From positions 1 to 64,000 of the forward strand of contig CALZJF010000010.1 in assembly GCA_945787885.1 (NCBI GenBank): a stretch of 64,000 bases of DNA, read 5' to 3'. Below, piece after piece: positions 28,005 through 35,999 of the stretch. Under the pieces are notes generated by a model. The model saw nothing but the letters and a program-made list of their open reading frames with translations. It made no database searches and had not been told where the DNA came from. This stretch comes from an uncultured Bacteroidales bacterium. Its GTDB lineage: Bacteria > Bacteroidota > Bacteroidia > Bacteroidales > Bacteroidaceae. Made by a program: the position numbers and the translations under genes. Each line of letters opens with the position of its first letter. The stretch's first letter is position 1.

Positions 28005-29432
28005 TTATTTCTTAATCACCTTCTTGCCTCCGAGTATATACAAGCCCTTAGCCGTAGCAGCTTGTATGCGTCGTCCCTGCAGGTCGTAGGCAGGCGCATC
28101 GTTGAGGTCATCGTCCGTCTCTATCTGCTGAATGCCCGAAGTGGGGTCGATGACGGAGAAATGAGTGGTCGTGACAGTGAGGTCAGGATATCCCGCATCC
28201 GTCAGACGCAGATAGAGGTCCATATAAGGCTTGAGCACGGTAATCTTTCCGCTGACGTTGCTATAGTCGAGCGTCTTGTTCGTAGCCGAAGCCTTTTCAA
28301 GCACCTGCTCGCCATCCTTGCCTACGCTGACCAGTTCAAACACTACACTGCTGCTGCCCGAACCTCCCACATGGTCGCTCATGTCGAGCTGATACTGTGC
28401 ATCGCCGCGCGAAGCATAGTCAGGGTTCATCGTCAGCCAAGGCAGCCCTCCGGGGAAGGGCTCGTTCAGTCCATAGCCTGATATATCGTGAGGATTCTGT
28501 GGGCTGTATGCCAAATATACGCTGGGCTTATACGATTTTCTGGGCAGACTGCTGAATGTCAGGCTGTTCTCGCTGCAGTCATACACTTGCAGCGTGCTCT
28601 TCGTGGGCAGCACCACCTGCGATGCACCGTTGCGCGCGAGGGTGAGCGTGTTGAGTTTCTCCGAAGCACTGACATCGAGCGTCTTCACCTCATTGTCGTC
28701 CATGCACAACTGTTGCAGTTCGGGCAGTCCCGTCGAGGGATATTTCACGGTAGAAATCTCGTTGCCGCGGACATCAATGAGCGAAACCTTCCCCATCGAG
28801 GTCAGCGTGAGGGTCTTCACCTTGTTCTGCGGCATGATGAGCGCATCGAGATTGGCAGCCTTCGTCAGCGAAACCGACGAATAGTTCAGTCCGCCGAGGT
28901 TGAGATAGCGCAGGTTGGACGTGCTATAGTTGAAGGAAGTAGCCGTCATGGGGTTATCGCTGAGATCGATATTCTCCAAGAGCGGATTTTTCGAAGCGTT
29001 GAGCGTTATGGACTGTAGCTGATTGTCGCAGACATTGAGGTCGCGCAGCACAGCCATGTTTGCCACATTGAGCGTCTCTATGTCATTGTGCTGCAGATAG
29101 AGGCTGACGAGCTCCGAAGCCTCGCTGAGGTCCACGCTCGTCAGTCCGGCGTTTTCAGCAGCGAAAAGCGTCAGGTATTTAGGCGCGGTGAGCACGATAG
29201 TGCCGCCTTTCACCGTACCCTTTACTTCAAGCACACCGCTGTTCTTCTCGGCGGTGTAGGTCTGAACGGCGCCATCGCCCCAGTCCACCGTCACGCCCGA
29301 ACGAGTGGCGTTCACAAGGAAGGTAAGTTCTGTTCCGACAGCCTTACTTGTGGTCATAGTGAGTTTCTGCGCTTCAGCCATCGCCGTGACAGCCAGGCAT
29401 AGTGCAGAGACCGTAAGGAATAATTTTTTCAT
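28005..29432 (-). CDS. Secreted leucine-rich repeat protein
   Basis: The 475-residue protein has a signal peptide (1-19), a beta domain (about 22-90) and then leucine-rich repeats (about 95-300) such as LVSLYLQHNDIETLNVANM and LRDLNVCDNQLQSITLNASK. A second beta domain follows, and the tail DLQGRRIQAATAKGLYILGG (about 445-464) is a sorting-like end. Such LRR proteins mediate binding to host or bacterial surfaces. It is the first gene of the likely operon with the M60 peptidase. Confidence 0.85.
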   Translation of the reverse strand: MKKLFLTVSALCLAVTAMAEAQKLTMTTSKAVGTELTFLVNATRSGVTVDWGDGAVQTYTAEKNSGVLEVKGTVKGGTIVLTAPKYLTLFAAENAGLTSVDLSEASELVSLYLQHNDIETLNVANMAVLRDLNVCDNQLQSITLNASKNPLLENIDLSDNPMTATSFNYSTSNLRYLNLGGLNYSSVSLTKAANLDALIMPQNKVKTLTLTSMGKVSLIDVRGNEISTVKYPSTGLPELQQLCMDDNEVKTLDVSASEKLNTLTLARNGASQVVLPTKSTLQVYDCSENSLTFSSLPRKSYKPSVYLAYSPQNPHDISGYGLNEPFPGGLPWLTMNPDYASRGDAQYQLDMSDHVGGSGSSSVVFELVSVGKDGEQVLEKASATNKTLDYSNVSGKITVLKPYMDLYLRLTDAGYPDLTVTTTHFSVIDPTSGIQQIETDDDLNDAPAYDLQGRRIQAATAKGLYILGGKKVIKK

Positions 29433-29511
29433 GGTGTTCGATATTGTTTGAAAGATATTGTTTATACTATAGGCTTACCCGCCTCAGCACACAGCTTTGG
29501 GGAGGACTAAT

Positions 29512-29589
29512 GGTAGGTTCCATAATTTAGTTTTCAATGTAAGGCAGTGTTTCTGTCTTACGTTGAAAGCTAATTGATAGGACCTCCCT
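29512..29589 (+). repeat. Fold-back repeat, subfamily A, short form
   Basis: A 78-bp version joins the left arm (GGTAGGTTCCATAATTTAG) to a right arm (GCTAATTGATAGGACCTCCC) with the centre removed. It still folds (TTTTCAATGTAAG with CTTACGTTGAAAG). It is flanked by TAAT on both sides. Its end overlaps the TAG stop of the glycosyltransferase at 29588. Confidence 0.8.
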
Positions 29590-30610
29590 AATAATAATGC
29601 TGTCCGCGCGTCCATTTTCTGATGCGTTTCCTGACAGCGCGAGCTATGTAGCCCCATTCTCCGTGGCAGATGTTGATGCAAAGCTCTTCGACGGAGCGCG
29701 CCATCTTCACCCACGGATGTCCCCAAGCCATGATGCGATAGACGTGCTTGCGGTACGGTTCATACTCTTCGTGCGCCGCTCCCGGCTCGCTGTGCGGCGG
29801 AGGCGTGAGGGGAAATTCCAGCTCATGGCGTCCCATGGTGAAGATGCGCCGATAGCCGCGAGGCAACTGCTGAATGCTTCCGGCGAAATGTACGGAGTTG
29901 TCGCTCACGCCGAGGTTTGAAATTTGGTTCTTCGTCGGGACGACGGCGAGCCAGTCGTTGCGCCACATCAGACTGCAGAAGATGGTCTCGTAGTATGCCT
30001 TCCCCGATGCTCGGTGTGCGCGTGCCATCCGTATGAAGTCGTCGCGCAGACGGTGGTGGCTGATGTATTGCTCCAGCCGCTCCACCTCCGCAGCATCGTC
30101 GAGCCAAGCATAGCTTTCATCCCATTGGTCGATGACGCGCCGCCACGATGCCCAGCCCCAAATGCTGAAGTTGCGCGTGAAGACGTAGGAAGCCCCGCCG
30201 GCAGGCGTCAGTTCTTCAGTGTTAAATCCCGTCACCATACACACGCGCTCATCATGCTCATAGCGGTCGAGCATCTCCTTGCAGAATCTGAAGAACGACT
30301 GTGTGGCAACATCGTCGTCTTCCATCACGATACATTTGTCCACGATGGAGAACGCCCATTTCTGCGCCAGGAAGTTTGAAGGGTCGCACCCCCGATTCAC
30401 TGTTTCGTAGCGCCGATGCACCTCGCAGGGCCAATCCACATGGTCTGCAATTTTCCTGCACGCCTCTATGCCCGCCCTGTCCTGCTCCCCGCGCGGCCCA
30501 TCCTGATAGAGGAAGAGCTTCGCAGGCTGTGCCTTTCGCACCTCCGCCCATACGCGGCTGAAGCTTTCGGGGCGATTGAAGAAGAGAATCAGTACGGCAA
30601 CGTCAATCAT
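29588..30610 (-). CDS. GT-A-type glycosyltransferase
   Basis: This 340-residue protein begins MIDVAVLILFFNRPESFSRVW and has a VMEDDDVATQ motif (95-104; DXD-like) and NFSIWGWASWRRVID (about 148-162), seen in GNT-I-like/HlpA-type glycosyltransferases. It lacks a signal peptide, so a cytoplasmic role in surface-polysaccharide or glycoprotein synthesis is inferred. The start at 30610 is the only ATG. Upstream is a 9-bp array that fills the gap to the flotillin gene. Its stop codon overlaps the short A element. Confidence 0.75.
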   Translation of the reverse strand: MIDVAVLILFFNRPESFSRVWAEVRKAQPAKLFLYQDGPRGEQDRAGIEACRKIADHVDWPCEVHRRYETVNRGCDPSNFLAQKWAFSIVDKCIVMEDDDVATQSFFRFCKEMLDRYEHDERVCMVTGFNTEELTPAGGASYVFTRNFSIWGWASWRRVIDQWDESYAWLDDAAEVERLEQYISHHRLRDDFIRMARAHRASGKAYYETIFCSLMWRNDWLAVVPTKNQISNLGVSDNSVHFAGSIQQLPRGYRRIFTMGRHELEFPLTPPPHSEPGAAHEEYEPYRKHVYRIMAWGHPWVKMARSVEELCINICHGEWGYIARAVRKRIRKWTRGQHYY

Positions 30611-30630
30611 GATAAAGGATTTCAGGAAAT

Positions 30631-30738
30631 TAACGAGAATGACGAGAATAACGTTACTGACGACATTAACGATAGTAACGACAGTAACGTCAATAACGTT
30701 ATTATCGAAAACAACGTCATTAACGAAAACAACGCCAT
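30631..30738. repeat. Array of twelve 9-bp units
   Basis: Units begin at 30631, 30640, 30649 and so on to 30730. Typical forms are TAACGAGAA, TAACGTTAC, TAACGATAG, TAACGTCAA and TAACGAAAA, all with a near-constant ACG core. The array fills almost the whole gap between the flotillin stop (30746) and the glycosyltransferase ATG (30610). Confidence 0.85.
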
Positions 30739-30745
30739 CCCCGAA

Positions 30746-32125
30746 TCATTCAGCTTTCTCAGGCAAATCGTTGAGCGGTTCGGCATCGTGGCGCTTGCCG
30801 AGATATTCCGGCAGGCTCATTCCAGCCTGTTCAAAGAGGTCGGAGAGAGGGGGAACGGCCTTCATCAGTCCGCTGACGAAATTCGCCGTCGATGTCTTTC
30901 CGTCGGTGCCAGAGCCTGCGCCGTCCCAGACGGTCACCTTGTCGATATTGATGCCCTTGATAGCTTCCACCTGCGTCTTGACGAGTTCGGGGAGCTTCTC
31001 AAGCAGGAGCAAGGTGTAGGCCTTCGTAGCGTCGCCGCCCGCAGCCTGAATCATCTTGTCATAGCCCTGCGCCTGCTTCGTCAGGATTTCGTAGAGACCC
31101 TTTGCCTCAGCCTCCATCTTGGCGAAGATGGCATCGGCCTCACCCTTCGCGTTCACGCGCTTCTGCTCAGCCTCCGCCTCCGCCTCGATGACGAGGCGCT
31201 GCTTCTCCACCTCTTGGGCGACGATGACGTTCGCCTGCTGACTGGCACGCTCGCGCTCGGCTCTCGCCAGTTCGGCTCTCTGCTCTGCGGAGTAAGCCTC
31301 CTCCAAAGCCTTCGCCTGTGCCACCTTTTCGGCAGCCACTGCGCGACGCTGTGCCTCCGCCTCGCGCTCGCGACGCTCGGCATCAGAGTTGGCGATGGCC
31401 ACGCGCGCCTCATTCTCACCCGAAACGGCAGCAGCATTGGCGGCAGAGGTGCGGATGCGGGTCTCCTTCTGAGCTTCCGCCCGTCCGATTTCGCCTATCT
31501 TTTCCTGCTCCGCCACTTTCACCTTCGCGGCGTTGATGGCCGTGGCGGCAGCTTCCTGACCGAGCGCTTCGATGTATCCACTCTCGTCCTTGATGTCCGT
31601 CACATTGACATTGATGAGTTTCAGTCCCACCTTCTTCAGCTCGATTTCCACGTTTTTCATGATGTTCTCCTGAAACTTATCGCGGTCGCTGTTCAGTTCC
31701 TCAATACTCATAGAGGCAATGACGAGACGCAACTGTCCGAAGAGTATGTCGCGCGCCATGTCCTGAATCTCGTTGGGCGTCAGTCCGAGCAGACGCTCAG
31801 CAGCATTGTTCATCGAATCGCCCTCCGTAGAGATACCGACGGTGAAACGGCAGGGAACATCTACGCGGATGTTCTGCCGCGAGAGGGCATTCGTCAGGTT
31901 TGCCTCGATGGAGATGGGGCGCAGGCTCAGATAAGCATAGTCTTGCACGATGGGCCAAACGAAGGCGCCACCGCCGTGTACGCACTTCGCACTGCCGCCA
32001 TTCGCCGTCGTACCATAGATGACGAGAATCTTGTCAGACGGACAACGGCGATAACGATTCAACAGGGCTGCCACGATGATGAAGCTGACAACCACGACGA
32101 CAATGGGGAGAAAAGCAAATTCCAT
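30746..32125 (-). CDS. floT: Flotillin family protein
   Basis: This 459-residue protein has a membrane anchor (MEFAFLPIVVVVVSFIIVAA), an SPFH/band-7 domain (about 25-190) and a long Ala/Glu-rich coiled coil (about 190-350) such as EARVAIANSDAERREREAEA. The C-terminus is DLFEQAGMSLPEYL. Flotillins organise membrane microdomains. It is preceded by the NfeD gene on the same strand, a known pair. Its frame continues in phase into the glycosyltransferase. Confidence 0.92.
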   Translation of the reverse strand: MEFAFLPIVVVVVSFIIVAALLNRYRRCPSDKILVIYGTTANGGSAKCVHGGGAFVWPIVQDYAYLSLRPISIEANLTNALSRQNIRVDVPCRFTVGISTEGDSMNNAAERLLGLTPNEIQDMARDILFGQLRLVIASMSIEELNSDRDKFQENIMKNVEIELKKVGLKLINVNVTDIKDESGYIEALGQEAAATAINAAKVKVAEQEKIGEIGRAEAQKETRIRTSAANAAAVSGENEARVAIANSDAERREREAEAQRRAVAAEKVAQAKALEEAYSAEQRAELARAERERASQQANVIVAQEVEKQRLVIEAEAEAEQKRVNAKGEADAIFAKMEAEAKGLYEILTKQAQGYDKMIQAAGGDATKAYTLLLLEKLPELVKTQVEAIKGINIDKVTVWDGAGSGTDGKTSTANFVSGLMKAVPPLSDLFEQAGMSLPEYLGKRHDAEPLNDLPEKAE

Positions 32126-32185
32126 AATAATAAGTAAAGTTTAGGAGTGAAATTTTCCGAGAGGAAAGAGAAATGACGTGTCCGA

Positions 32186-32749
32186 CTATGCCCGACAGAC
32201 AAAAACGCTGCCGCCGTCCACGGCCTTTACGATGCGCACCTTGGCGCCCGTCTCTATTTCCTCTTCGCTGAAGGCCAGCAGTTCGTGGACGGAGCCGCAA
32301 TGGCTGATGCTCACCTTCCCGGGCTCGTTGCCGCCCGGTATGCGCAGATACACCTCGCCTACCTTGCCCACCGTTTGCTCAGGCCTGAAGGTGCCATCGA
32401 CTGAGAGGCGCAGCACCTGACGCAGCAGGAATGCTATGAGGAACATAAACGTGACGCCGACGGCAGCGGCGATGATGCTCAGGATGACCTTGCTCTCCAT
32501 GTGCGGATAGAAGATGGCCCCCGTCCAGCCAAAGCCGATGAGGAAACACGCTACCGTCTTCACCGAGACGAGGTTCATTCCGTCGGCATCGAAGTCGGAG
32601 TCACCGCCCGAAAAGTCGGAATCGCTGTCGAAACCCACAAACATCAGAATGGCCTGAATGATGAATACGACACTGCTGCCAATGGCAATCACCCAAAACA
32701 AGGTCTCTAACGCGGAGGCGTTCTCAAAAAAAGTTTCTATGCTTTCCAT
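32186..32749 (-). CDS. NfeD-type membrane protein
   Basis: The start chosen is MESIETFFENASALETLFW (32749, 187 residues) since the upstream 38 codons are not family-like. Three membrane segments are seen (about 10-40, 65-95, 95-120) with a charged SDSDFSGGDSDFDADG loop (42-57), then a C-terminal OB-fold (about 125-187) ending FVCRA. NfeD1b proteins pair with flotillin. The 60-base gap to the flotillin start suggests an operon. Confidence 0.85.
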   Translation of the reverse strand: MESIETFFENASALETLFWVIAIGSSVVFIIQAILMFVGFDSDSDFSGGDSDFDADGMNLVSVKTVACFLIGFGWTGAIFYPHMESKVILSIIAAAVGVTFMFLIAFLLRQVLRLSVDGTFRPEQTVGKVGEVYLRIPGGNEPGKVSISHCGSVHELLAFSEEEIETGAKVRIVKAVDGGSVFVCRA

Positions 32750-33364
32750 ATATTTTCGTAGATTTAATGGTGAGGAAGGGAGTTGTATGTGAAACAAGAT
32801 GAACAATGGGCTACTCCCATGGAATTTGCATGTAAAAGTAACGACAATACGCTTTCTGTGCAAGAAAAAACGTCAAAAATCATCGTACACGCTGGAGAGT
32901 CTTGCCGATTTTGACTTTTTTAACGCCGCATATCGGAAGGATTCGAGGCAGGACTGCCCTCCTTCTGCTCCTGTTTTGCCTTACATTCAGTCGGAAACGA
33001 ATTGATGTATAGATGGTGTATCTAAGCATATCAGTGGCTCTGCCGTACCACGTCGTGCGATGTTAGACAACGTCAAGAAAACAACCCTGAAACGCCGTTT
33101 TTTCATCATTGCAAGCCCTGAAAATCCCCGTCGTTTCAAAATATTTCTTCCGTGCTTGCATTCACGCCGTGATGATCCTTCAGAAATTTTCTCAGGGAGT
33201 TTCACCGCACTTCCCATGGCCTCCCGTTGCCCGAAAAGCCTGCCTTAGCCCTCGCTTTGCTATCAGATGCCCGCGAAAGTTCCTGTTTCGGACTGCCCGC
33301 GAATGTGTCGCTGAGGCGAAACGCCTGAGCTTCGCCACCGTTCTGCTGAGCTTTGCCCTCAAAA

Positions 33365-33430
33365 TTGATTATTTCTGCCCCCGAAAGTAATCAAATTCAC
33401 CCCTCAAAATGATTACTTTGAGGCAAAAAG
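33365..33430 (+). repeat. 22-nt periodic unit array C2
   Basis: Units start TTGATTAT (33365), GTAATCAA (33387) and ATGATTAC (33409), each 22 bases. The first two have C4-5 tracts and end AAA. The stretch CCTGAGCTTCGCCACCG before them echoes the context of C1. Confidence 0.7.
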
Positions 33431-33744
33431 TGCCGACAAATTCCTGAAAAACGCCGTGGGAAACAGGAAAAACAGGGGCGACGATGAAGATTTTGAAGCC
33501 AAAATGGGGAAGGAATCTGATATTTCACCTCAAAACGCCTGTTCTGCCCACAAAATCAACTTATCTCGCCACCGTTTCCGCTATTACCAGAGGCAAGTCC
33601 GACAGAAACCGAGTGCTCCTAAATTTAACAATCCCATGATTTTAGGTAGGTTTGTTCTGACGAGCAACTATCCAACCGCGCAGCGGCTCTCTCAGGCTTG
33701 CTCCCCCACGGTCTGCACAGCCTCATCCTGCCCCCATCCGCACC

Positions 33745-33785
33745 AAAAAAGCCCGGAGATCCACTGCTGGCTCTCCGAGCTTTTC
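33745..33785 (-). terminator. Hairpin terminator of the Omp28-like gene
   Basis: AAAAAGCCCGGAGA pairs with TCTCCGAGCTTTT (one mismatch). On the minus strand it is followed by a T6 run. It lies 60 bases past the stop of the gene at 33845. Confidence 0.7.
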
Positions 33786-33844
33786 AGGTGCTGACGCAGG
33801 GGAACGCCATCGCCCCCACACAACGCCCGCACGACACACAGGCA

Positions 33845-35767
33845 TCACACCCTCACCAAGCTACTCAAAACGCGGCCGCCGAGCAGGGCCCTGACCACAT
33901 AGATGCCGTGCTGCAAGACACTCTCAGGGGCATGGTGGCGACCCTGCAAGTCAAAAATTCCGATTTGCTCAGGAGCCACGCCAACGACACTGATACGGCC
34001 ATCGCGAACCTCCACCTCCAGACGCTCTGCCTCAGCGGCAAGAGTGGGGAGGCCGATGCCGGCGGTGAATCCCCGCTGTGTGTAGCTCTCGCCGAGCCTC
34101 ACCGATTGGCAGTTGAGTATGCGGCGGCTCGTGTTCGATGCCGAGCCACATTCGGCCATGTATGCCACGATGCTCATGTTCTGCGGCACGACAGCATGAT
34201 TCAGCAGGCTCTCAGCATTCTCATACTGCGAACCTTCAAGACGCTCTGCCGTCCAGTAGGACGAGCGAATGGACTCGGGGAGCGTAAACTCCGTCTGCCA
34301 TTCCAAAGTCTCCCCCGGTGTCAGCACCACCTCCTCGCCCCAAGAAGATTCCGTCAGGCATCCGCGGCACACATGGCGGTGCATATAGCTCGCTCCGCCA
34401 TTGGTCTGATAGGCGGGTATGCTGTCCTGCACGAGCAGGAAACCGACGACGGCGCGGCCATCAGGGAGGGCGCGGTGTGGCAGGAAGCCCGCCCGCAGGC
34501 TGCACTGCTGAGTGAGGGGGTCGAAGCTCGTCTGCAAGGAGATGCTGGCATAGGGTTCGCGGTTCAGGGCATACTCCAGTGTGGGCTGCATCTTCGTCAC
34601 ACTGATGTCCATGACGGGAGCCACGGACACCTGCGGGCACGCCGTGCGGTTGAACATCACGGCAGGGGCGTAGGTGCTCGTGCCATCGTAGAAGAAGAGG
34701 CAGTCGATGTCTTCCTCCATGGTGAAGGCGTCAGGCAGATAGCCAGCATGATGGCTGACGACGACGCTCGGCGTGGCCTGCTTCTCAAGGAAGTTTTCCA
34801 GCACGGTATGCCCGGATGGGCATTGGCTGCAGGCCTGCCCCGTGAAACTCTCCACGAGCACGCAGCGTTCCATCTCTTCGGGATAGCAGAAGAGGGAGGC
34901 CGACAGTGCATTGTCGGAGTCGTCGGCCTCCGCTGCCCCACTGCCGCCGTTCACTTCCTCAATGGCAATACGCAGCGCCACCTCGCCCTCTTCCGTACAG
35001 ACGGCTTCGGGGAGGGCGATGTCCATGCCTTCGCCCTGCCCCAATGCCGTGTCGGCATAGGCATACCGCTCCTCGCGGTCACCGAGGGTGAAGACAACGT
35101 CGAACGATTCTATGGGGCGCGTGCCGAAGTTCACTACGCGGAAGGGGAATGCGCTGGCTTTGCCGCACTGGTAGTACCCCTCAAACTTCGCGCCGCACAC
35201 GATGATGTCGGCAAAGGCAGGGTCGCGGTCGAGCACGATTCTGAGATTTGCCGCCCCCGTCTTCGTGCCGCAGACGTCCACCCATGTGCCATCGGAGAGG
35301 GCAAAGTTGCAGCCGGGGAGCTCGTTCTTGAAGTCTGAGCTGAGGAGATTGTAGGAGGCTGCCAGCGTCTCTGCCTCGTAGCCAATGTAGAGCGCAGGCT
35401 CATCGCCCGTGACGACGTAGGCTTCGGGGAGAGGGAAGGAAAGATTCTTCAGGGCTTTGTCGATGGTCCCCTCGAATGTCAGAAGGGGCTCGCCGCCCAG
35501 TTCGGTGGCGAGGAAGAAGCGCACGCGGTTATCGAGCGTCATACGGCTTCCGAAGGCAGCCTGCAGGGCGGTGATGCGGCAACCTCGGAGGGCCTGAAGC
35601 TTCTCATGGCTGAGCCGGATGGCCTGCCCCTGCTGCTTGGTGGTGCCAAGATGAAAGACTTTGGTGCGGTCGATGGTGCCATCGGTGTAGCCCAAAACGA
35701 TGTCGTCCGCCAAGGCGTTGGCAGAAAAGACAAAAAGAAAAGCAAGGATTTTTAGGAAATTACGCAT
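33845..35767 (-). CDS. Omp28-related secreted protein
   Basis: The start chosen is MRNFLKILAFLFVFSANALA (35767), which opens a signal peptide; the protein is 640 residues. It has an N-terminal beta module (about 25-200), a beta-sandwich, then LVESFTGQACSQCPSGHTVL with C313 and C316, as in the Omp28 family. A further beta domain and the tail GIFDLQGRHHAPESVLQHGI follow. It resembles the gene at 1714. A -7 box (TATATTTG) lies 46-53 bases upstream of the ATG. Confidence 0.75.
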   Translation of the reverse strand: MRNFLKILAFLFVFSANALADDIVLGYTDGTIDRTKVFHLGTTKQQGQAIRLSHEKLQALRGCRITALQAAFGSRMTLDNRVRFFLATELGGEPLLTFEGTIDKALKNLSFPLPEAYVVTGDEPALYIGYEAETLAASYNLLSSDFKNELPGCNFALSDGTWVDVCGTKTGAANLRIVLDRDPAFADIIVCGAKFEGYYQCGKASAFPFRVVNFGTRPIESFDVVFTLGDREERYAYADTALGQGEGMDIALPEAVCTEEGEVALRIAIEEVNGGSGAAEADDSDNALSASLFCYPEEMERCVLVESFTGQACSQCPSGHTVLENFLEKQATPSVVVSHHAGYLPDAFTMEEDIDCLFFYDGTSTYAPAVMFNRTACPQVSVAPVMDISVTKMQPTLEYALNREPYASISLQTSFDPLTQQCSLRAGFLPHRALPDGRAVVGFLLVQDSIPAYQTNGGASYMHRHVCRGCLTESSWGEEVVLTPGETLEWQTEFTLPESIRSSYWTAERLEGSQYENAESLLNHAVVPQNMSIVAYMAECGSASNTSRRILNCQSVRLGESYTQRGFTAGIGLPTLAAEAERLEVEVRDGRISVVGVAPEQIGIFDLQGRHHAPESVLQHGIYVVRALLGGRVLSSLVRV

Positions 35768-35812
35768 ATTCGAATGACGATGAAGTGAATACAGGAAGAA
35801 TACTACGAGGTG

Positions 35813-35820
35813 CAAATATA
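35813..35820 (-). promoter_or_regulatory. Candidate -7 box for the Omp28-like gene
   Basis: TATATTTG on the minus strand fits TAnnTTTG and lies 46-53 bases upstream of the ATG at 35767. No -33 TTTG is seen at the expected place. Confidence 0.45.
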
Positions 35821-35870
35821 CTGATTTCAGGCATGTTAGACGGATTTTGTGGAAATTACAACTTCAAAAT

Positions 35871-35901
35871 TTTGCAGAACGCTGCGTTTATTGTATTTTT
35901 G
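35871..35901 (+). promoter_or_regulatory. Candidate promoter of the gene at 36000
   Basis: TTTG (35871-35874), a 19-base spacer and TATTTTTG (35894-35901) match the Bacteroidales -33/-7 pattern, about 100 bases before the ATG. Confidence 0.6.
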
Positions 35902-35999
35902 TCGGCAACGATGGGCATATTTTCCCCGTTTTTCTTCCTCTTTTCAGACATTTCTGAAAGACTTTTCTAAACTTCTCTCCCCCTTTAACAAGACATCAA

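Larger units (their letters stand above)
32750..33844. other. Long non-coding region with 22-nt periodic units
   Basis: About 1.1 kb with no credible gene. It holds the C2 array (33365-33430), a TTTAGGTAGGTT match to an A-element end (33641-33652), and the terminator hairpin at 33745. The rest shows short unrelated open frames only. Confidence 0.6.

Noticed and set aside
30416..32137. 573-codon plus-strand frame over the glycosyltransferase start, 9-bp array and flotillin
   Set aside because: It is antisense to flotillin, which is strongly supported. The Asn-rich stretch comes only from the 9-bp array.
33641..33652. TTTAGGTAGGTT, identical to the target-plus-end of A1
   Set aside because: Only 12 bases match and no second end follows. 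It may be chance.
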